DNA of 9,236 nt, from positions 1-9,236 of the forward strand of contig JAMCYN010000134.1 in assembly GCA_023474015.1 (NCBI GenBank), read 5' to 3'. The notes under the pieces were generated by a model. It saw nothing but the letters and a program-made list of their open reading frames with translations. It was not told where the DNA came from and searched no databases. The position numbers were made by a program, and so were the translations under genes. Shown here one piece after another: positions 5,994 through 9,236 of this stretch (within the stretch, counting starts at the first letter, position 1; each line of letters begins with the position of its first letter). This stretch comes from Armatimonadota bacterium. Lineage in GTDB: Bacteria; Armatimonadota; UBA5829.

Positions 5994-6794
5994 CTATTCG
6001 GATGAGATGTTGCGCCATGTCGGAAGTTTGCAGTTTGCCGCGAATGTATTCTTGTCGGCGTACCACTCGTACATCTCGCGGTAAGTTGACAACTCGCCCT
6101 TAGTCTTTTTGCCAGGGGGACGAGCTACGATGTGCCCATCGCAATAGAGGTAGTTGTTGACTTTGTCGTGCCATGGGTGGCCTGGGTCGACAGTACGGGC
6201 TACCTTGTCATAATATCCGCGAACTCCTGTCCAGTTACAACACCGGTAGATGTACAGGTCGTTGTTGGCGTTTGCCCAGCCCCATAGGAGAGGCAGGCCT
6301 TCAAAAAGCAGTATAGTTCGTTGGGGCTGCAATATCCGCTCGGTCCTGATGCCGCTCAGATATTTGATGCAAGCGTAGTATTCGATATCACACGTGCCAT
6401 CGGGAGCTTCACGCAGGTAGCTGTTCATTGTGTATGTGCGTGGAGGATATGCGCATGTCCAATCGGGCATCGTTGGACAGCACCAAACCGACTTATTCCC
6501 TCGCTGCCTTAGGTAACTTTCTAGCCCGCCGGGACCGCTCTGGGACCAGTAGCTTCGGTCTCCGACAAGCCCGCCCGGACACGGCCAGTAGCCGTTCCAG
6601 TCGGTGGAATAGAGGGTGAATGCGCACGCGAGCTGCCTGAGGTTAGACGCGCACTGCGCGCGATAAGACATATCTTTGACGCGTCCGAACATAGAAAGAA
6701 TCAGGGCTATGAGGATCGCCGTCGCGCTGAGCACGAACGCTAATTCCAAAATCGTAAACCCATCGCTGGGCCTAGCTCTTGGAAACAAGGGCAC
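5994..6794 (-). CDS. Pseudopilin-like protein with prepilin cleavage site and H-X9-DG motif (DUF1559 family)
   Basis: This complete 266-residue gene has a GTG start at 6794 and GGAGG six bases upstream. The short basic leader MPLFPRARPSDG ends in Gly12, followed by FTILELAFVLSATAILIALIL. That is a textbook type IV prepilin peptidase site (cleavage after Gly12, Glu at +5 of the mature protein) and a single hydrophobic assembly helix. The CASNLRQLACAF block, W-x-C-C-P, Y-T-M-N-S-Y and the C-terminal H-X9-D-G (HDKVNNYLYCDGH) identify the DUF1559/H-X9-DG group, which is heavily expanded in Planctomycetota, Armatimonadota and Lentisphaerota. After processing it would be a membrane-anchored, surface-facing pilin-like protein; its role is not known. 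It stands alone: a promoter lies directly upstream, and the gaps to vorC (90 bp) and shc (over 300 bp) argue against operon membership. It is a distant paralogue of the truncated gene at the left edge. Confidence 0.9.
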   Translation of the reverse strand: MPLFPRARPSDGFTILELAFVLSATAILIALILSMFGRVKDMSYRAQCASNLRQLACAFTLYSTDWNGYWPCPGGLVGDRSYWSQSGPGGLESYLRQRGNKSVWCCPTMPDWTCAYPPRTYTMNSYLREAPDGTCDIEYYACIKYLSGIRTERILQPQRTILLFEGLPLLWGWANANNDLYIYRCCNWTGVRGYYDKVARTVDPGHPWHDKVNNYLYCDGHIVARPPGKKTKGELSTYREMYEWYADKNTFAANCKLPTWRNISSE

Positions 6795-6797
6795 TAC

Positions 6798-6812
6798 TGA
6801 CCTCCGTGGTCA
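6798..6812 (-). promoter_or_regulatory. RBS of the pseudopilin gene inside a small hairpin
   Basis: TGACC at 6798-6802 and GGTCA at 6808-6812 form a perfect 5-bp stem with a 5-nt loop. In the minus-strand transcript this reads UGACC-ACGGA-GGUCA, so the Shine-Dalgarno sequence GGAGG lies across the loop and the 3' arm. The GTG start follows 3 nt after the stem. Part of the RBS would be paired, so translation may be damped or conditional. The stem is short and the effect could be small. Confidence 0.45.
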
Positions 6813-6832
6813 ATAACTTCAACCGTTACGCA

Positions 6833-6862
6833 AGTATATGCCAGCCTGCTTGCCCCTGTCAA
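6833..6862 (-). promoter_or_regulatory. Sigma70-type promoter of the pseudopilin gene
   Basis: On the minus strand a perfect -35 TTGACA (+ strand 6857-6862) is followed after 18 nt by TATACT (+ strand 6833-6838), five of six matches to TATAAT. Transcription would start near 6825, giving a leader of about 30 nt before the GTG at 6794. This is the best promoter in the window. A perfect 7-bp inverted repeat (CAAGTAT at 6831-6837, ATACTTG at 6862-6868) overlaps the -10 and borders the -35. Confidence 0.75.
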
Positions 6863-6884
6863 TACTTGTCAGTAGAAGTTTTCG

Positions 6885-7427
6885 TTATTTCGCCGCTACC
6901 AACTCCGCCCCCTTCTCAATCGCCGAAATATTCAACGGAATCAGCCCGTGGTTTCGTTTCGGCAGGGCCTCCTCCATCGACTCTCTTATCGAATCAAATG
7001 CCACCGGCTTCACCAACTGCACATACGCCCCCAGCATCACCATGTTCGCCACCTTCGAGTTCCCAAGGTCGGCGGCGATCTCGTTAGCGGGAATCTCGAC
7101 GATGTGGCAATCGCTGCGATAATCGGGCGACTTCGCAAGCGAGCTGTTGACGAGTATCAGCCCCTCCCGCCTGACAGCAGGCGCGAACTTGTCTAGCAGC
7201 AGTTGGTTCATGGCCACCAAAGCGTGCGGCGAAGAGGATACCGGGGACCCGATTTCATCACTCGACATTATCACGGTGCAGTCCGCCGTGCCTCCGCGTG
7301 TCTCCGGCCCGTAGGCGGGAAACCATACCACGTTCCTGCCCTCGAGCACCGTCGCGTAGGCGAGCAATTGCCCCGTCAGCATTATCCCCTGGCCGCCCAT
7401 GCCTGCTATTCTAACTTCCTGATGCAT
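6885..7427 (-). CDS. 2-oxoacid:ferredoxin oxidoreductase, gamma subunit (VorC/KorC type)
   Basis: This 180-residue protein is the gamma (catalytic-partner) domain of a thiamine-diphosphate 2-oxoacid:ferredoxin oxidoreductase. The family signature G-M-G-G-Q-G is at residues 9-14, followed by GQLLAYATVLEGRNVVWFPAYGPETRGG-type sequence, N-Q-x-x-L-D-K-F and N-M-V-M-L-G-A-Y, all typical. I chose ATG 7427, which has GGAG six bases upstream; the TTG at 7439 would overlap the RBS. With the alpha and beta subunits it forms a cytoplasmic complex that oxidatively decarboxylates 2-oxoacids to acyl-CoA, reducing ferredoxin, or runs in reverse. It is the last gene of the alpha-beta-gamma operon and is separated from beta by heptamer hairpin element B, whose arm ends directly beside the RBS. 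The substrate (branched-chain 2-oxoacids versus 2-oxoglutarate) cannot be read from this subunit. Confidence 0.9.
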   Translation of the reverse strand: MHQEVRIAGMGGQGIMLTGQLLAYATVLEGRNVVWFPAYGPETRGGTADCTVIMSSDEIGSPVSSSPHALVAMNQLLLDKFAPAVRREGLILVNSSLAKSPDYRSDCHIVEIPANEIAADLGNSKVANMVMLGAYVQLVKPVAFDSIRESMEEALPKRNHGLIPLNISAIEKGAELVAAK

Positions 7428-7440
7428 CACATTCTCCAAA

Positions 7441-7521
7441 TGCAGAATGCATATTGCAGAATGCAGAATGACCCCCTGTATGAGGTCCCTTCATTCTGCA
7501 TTCTGCATTCATCATTCTACA
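7441..7521. repeat. Heptamer hairpin element B (4 x TGCAGAA - core - inverted 4 x) between the beta and gamma oxidoreductase genes
   Basis: Four heptamers occupy 7441-7468 (TGCAGAA with one variant, TGCATAT). A 25-nt core follows (7469-7493), then four inverted heptamers (7494-7521: TTCTGCA twice, TTCATCA, TTCTACA). The arms match at 23 of 28 positions. The inner part, 7455-7471 with 7491-7507, is a perfect 17-bp stem with a 19-nt loop. A shorter GACC/GGTC pairing is possible in the loop. The beta-subunit stop codon (7512-7514) lies inside the distal arm, and the gamma-subunit RBS lies 4 nt from the other arm, so the element fills the gap exactly. It has the same design as element A but different heptamers. 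Confidence 0.88.
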
Positions 7522-8258
7522 TTGCTTCTGTCCACGAACACTCCCGGTGGAAAGACCTTGGCCAACTTGTCGTCGATAAACTTGAATGTCTCAATCGGCG
7601 TCAGATGCCACTGCTGAGGGCAGTTGCTGAGCACCTCGACCATGGAGAACCCCTTGCCCTCGATCTGGTTCTTGAACGCCTTCACGATCGCTTTTTTTGT
7701 CTTTGTCAGCCCGGCCGGACTGGTAGGCGCGACGCGCTCCAGGTAACACGGCCCGTCCAAGGTGGCGAGCATCTCGCAGACCCGAATCGGATAGCCGTTC
7801 ACGCGCGGGTCACGGCCCATCTTGCACGTGGTGGACTTTTGCCCGATCATCGTCGTCGGGGCCATCTGCCCGCCGGTCATGCCGTAGGTCGTGTTGTTGA
7901 TGAAGATCACGGTAATATTCTCGCCGCGCGCGGCGGCGTGCACTATCTCGGCGGTCCCTATCGAGGCCAGGTCGCCGTCGCCCTGGTAGGAAAACACTAC
8001 CCGGTCCGGCAGCACGCGCTTGACTCCGGTCGCCACGGCGGGCGCTCGCCCGTGCGCGGCCTCGATCACGTCGCAGGACATATACTCATACATAAACACC
8101 GAGCACCCAACCGGGCAAACCGCGATGGTGTTGTGGATGATGTCTAGTTCGTCCATCGTCTCCGCGATCATCCGATGCACTACGCTGTGGAGGCAGCCGG
8201 GGCAATATGCGAATTCCGTTTCGGTGAGGCCCTTTGGCCGCTCGAACACTTTCTGCAT
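7512..8258 (-). CDS. 2-oxoacid:ferredoxin oxidoreductase, beta subunit (thiamine diphosphate-binding, VorA/KorB type)
   Basis: This 248-residue subunit binds thiamine diphosphate. The motif begins GDGD at residues 93-96 and ends NN at 121-122 (GDGDLASIGTAE ... VIFINN), the classic GDG-X(~25)-NN signature, followed by TYGMTGGQMAPTT. Cysteines at 19-22 (CPGC) and further ones at C48 and C52 (VCPVGC) are those that hold the proximal Fe-S cluster in this family. I chose ATG 8258; a GTG at 8261 directly before it is an alternative, both behind GGGAGG. The gene starts 3 nt before the end of the alpha-subunit reading frame region (alpha stop 8262-8264), so alpha and beta are probably translationally coupled. 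Its last codons (NVE) and its stop are supplied by heptamer element B. The sequence resembles the 2-oxoisovalerate/VorA branch more than pyruvate oxidoreductases, but 2-oxoglutarate specificity (KorB) is not excluded. Confidence 0.92.
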   Translation of the reverse strand: MQKVFERPKGLTETEFAYCPGCLHSVVHRMIAETMDELDIIHNTIAVCPVGCSVFMYEYMSCDVIEAAHGRAPAVATGVKRVLPDRVVFSYQGDGDLASIGTAEIVHAAARGENITVIFINNTTYGMTGGQMAPTTMIGQKSTTCKMGRDPRVNGYPIRVCEMLATLDGPCYLERVAPTSPAGLTKTKKAIVKAFKNQIEGKGFSMVEVLSNCPQQWHLTPIETFKFIDDKLAKVFPPGVFVDRSNVE

Positions 8259-8261
8259 CAC

Positions 8262-9236
8262 TCAGGCCTCCCTCTCGCTTGCAGGATAACGGGAGACAAC
8301 CGGCGGCTTGCCGAAGCTCGCGCGCACGGCGTTGAGCACGTCCGTGGGTGTCGGCACGACCCCCCCGCTGCGCCCATAAAACGCCACATCCGCCATTCCG
8401 TTGACGGCCAATCTCACGTCCTCGACCATCTGGCCATGGCTCATCTCCACCGCCATGAACCGTTTTCCGTCCCGCGCAAGCTCCGCTATCCGGTGGCTCG
8501 GATATGGGAACAGGGTGATCGGTCTCAAGAGACCGACGGACATACCCTCATCGCGCGCCATATCGACCACGGTCTTGCAGATACGAGCGGGGCTGCCATA
8601 CGCCACCAGCACAAGTTCCGCGCCCTCGGTCCGGTACTCGTGATACTTGACCTCATGTTGCTGGGCCATGGCGTACTTCGCCTGCATTCGCAGGTTCACG
8701 TTCTCCATCACCTCGGGGTCGATCCACAGCGAGTTGATGATGTTGTGCGCGCGGCCCCTCGCGCCGTTGGTCGCCCAGGTCTTGGAGTAGTCGTGCATCG
8801 TGAACTTGCCGTGCATACTCACCGGCTCCAGCATCTGCCCGATAATCGCGTCCATCAATATCGCGGCTGGGTTCTGATATTTGTCGGCCAGGTCGAACGC
8901 GAGGGGCATAAACTCATAGCACTCCTGCACGCTCCACGGCGCGAGCGTGAGCAGCTTGTAGTCGCCGTGCCCGCCGCCCTTGACTGTCTGAAAATAATCC
9001 GCCTGACCGGGCAGGGTGTTGCCGAGGCCGGGTCCGCCCCGCTGCACGTTGACTATCACGCACGGCAGCTCGCAGGCCGCCAGATATGATATCCCCTCCT
9101 GCTTAAGGCTGATTCCCGGGCTGGACGAGGAAGTCATCGCGCGTTTTCCGGCGCAGGCCGCGCCGTAGACCATATTGATTGCCGATACCTCGCTCTCGGC
9201 CTGCAGGAACACGCCTCCGTTAGCGGGCATCAATTC
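8262..9236 (-). CDS. vorB: 2-oxoacid:ferredoxin oxidoreductase, alpha subunit (VorB/KorA type), 5' end missing
   Basis: The frame runs off the right edge; 324 residues plus the codon at the edge are visible. By comparison with relatives of about 350-360 residues, roughly 30-40 N-terminal residues are missing. The visible part starts in the pyrimidine-binding domain (GGVFLQAESEVSAINMVYGAACAG, then TSSSSPGISLKQEGISYL), with the glutamate of the E-S-E motif that contacts thiamine diphosphate. It continues with RGGPGLGNTLPGQADYF and KGGGHGDY, typical of VorB. The C-terminal transketolase-like domain has VAYGSPARICKTVVD, GLLRPITLFPYP and VEMSHGQMVEDV. The enzyme makes branched-chain acyl-CoA and reduced ferredoxin from 2-oxoacids, CoA and oxidised ferredoxin, or the reverse. 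Many such operons carry a small 4Fe-4S ferredoxin gene directly upstream, which here would lie beyond the edge. The name vorB is my best family match; korA is the alternative. Confidence 0.9.
   Translation of the reverse strand, partial: ELMPANGGVFLQAESEVSAINMVYGAACAGKRAMTSSSSPGISLKQEGISYLAACELPCVIVNVQRGGPGLGNTLPGQADYFQTVKGGGHGDYKLLTLAPWSVQECYEFMPLAFDLADKYQNPAAILMDAIIGQMLEPVSMHGKFTMHDYSKTWATNGARGRAHNIINSLWIDPEVMENVNLRMQAKYAMAQQHEVKYHEYRTEGAELVLVAYGSPARICKTVVDMARDEGMSVGLLRPITLFPYPSHRIAELARDGKRFMAVEMSHGQMVEDVRLAVNGMADVAFYGRSGGVVPTPTDVLNAVRASFGKPPVVSRYPASEREA

Noticed and set aside
7203..9089. Two long open frames on the + strand (7203-8147 and 8175-9089) opposite the oxidoreductase genes
   Set aside because: They are mirror frames of the well-conserved alpha, beta and gamma subunits. 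They are rich in His and Arg as expected for the complement of GC-rich codons, and show no domain.

Overview
The window looks like ordinary chromosome from a GC-rich, hopanoid-producing bacterium. Two orphan H-X9-DG/DUF1559-type pseudopilin genes, a squalene-hopene cyclase set and a VorBAC-type 2-oxoacid:ferredoxin oxidoreductase together suggest Armatimonadota, or a neighbouring phylum such as Planctomycetota. This is inference from gene content; no marker gene or rRNA is present to settle it.

Layout, left to right. (1) Positions 2-718 (+): 3' part of a pseudopilin-like gene that enters from the left edge. (2) 768-1082 (-): a small membrane-anchored protein of unknown function. (3) 1083-1282: a divergent intergenic region with nested inverted repeats. 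(4) 1283-1585 (+): a small multi-pass DUF5658-like membrane protein, whose 3' end overlaps the convergent hpnA by 17 bp. (5) 5659-1569 (-): a compact hopanoid operon, transcribed shc -> hpnH -> hpnA. It makes the pentacyclic hopane skeleton (Shc), adds the adenosyl side chain by radical chemistry (HpnH) and carries the hopanoid-associated sugar epimerase (HpnA). (6) 5660-5993: 334 bp without a convincing gene. (7) 6794-5994 (-): a complete pseudopilin gene with its own sigma70-like promoter and an RBS inside a small hairpin. (8) 9236-6885 (-): alpha (truncated at the right edge), beta and gamma subunits of a VorBAC-type oxidoreductase, an anaerobic or ferredoxin-linked acyl-CoA-producing enzyme.

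The most striking signal is not a gene. Four places carry exactly four heptanucleotide units (4 x 7 = 28 nt), each place with a different heptamer: TGAATTN at the hpnH/hpnA junction, TGCAGAA at the vorA/vorC junction, GGAAAGC/GGAGAGC at the shc 3' end, and a perfect GGAACAG tandem inside shc. Every heptamer contains GAA or GAG when read on the coding strand. At two junctions the 28-nt block is followed by a 21-25 nt core and an inverted 28-nt block. These form long hairpins that fill the intercistronic gap exactly, and both cores begin with the same octamer, TGAAGGGA, on the coding strand. The copy inside shc is an exact tandem of a unit not divisible by three, so any gain or loss of one unit would shift the reading frame.
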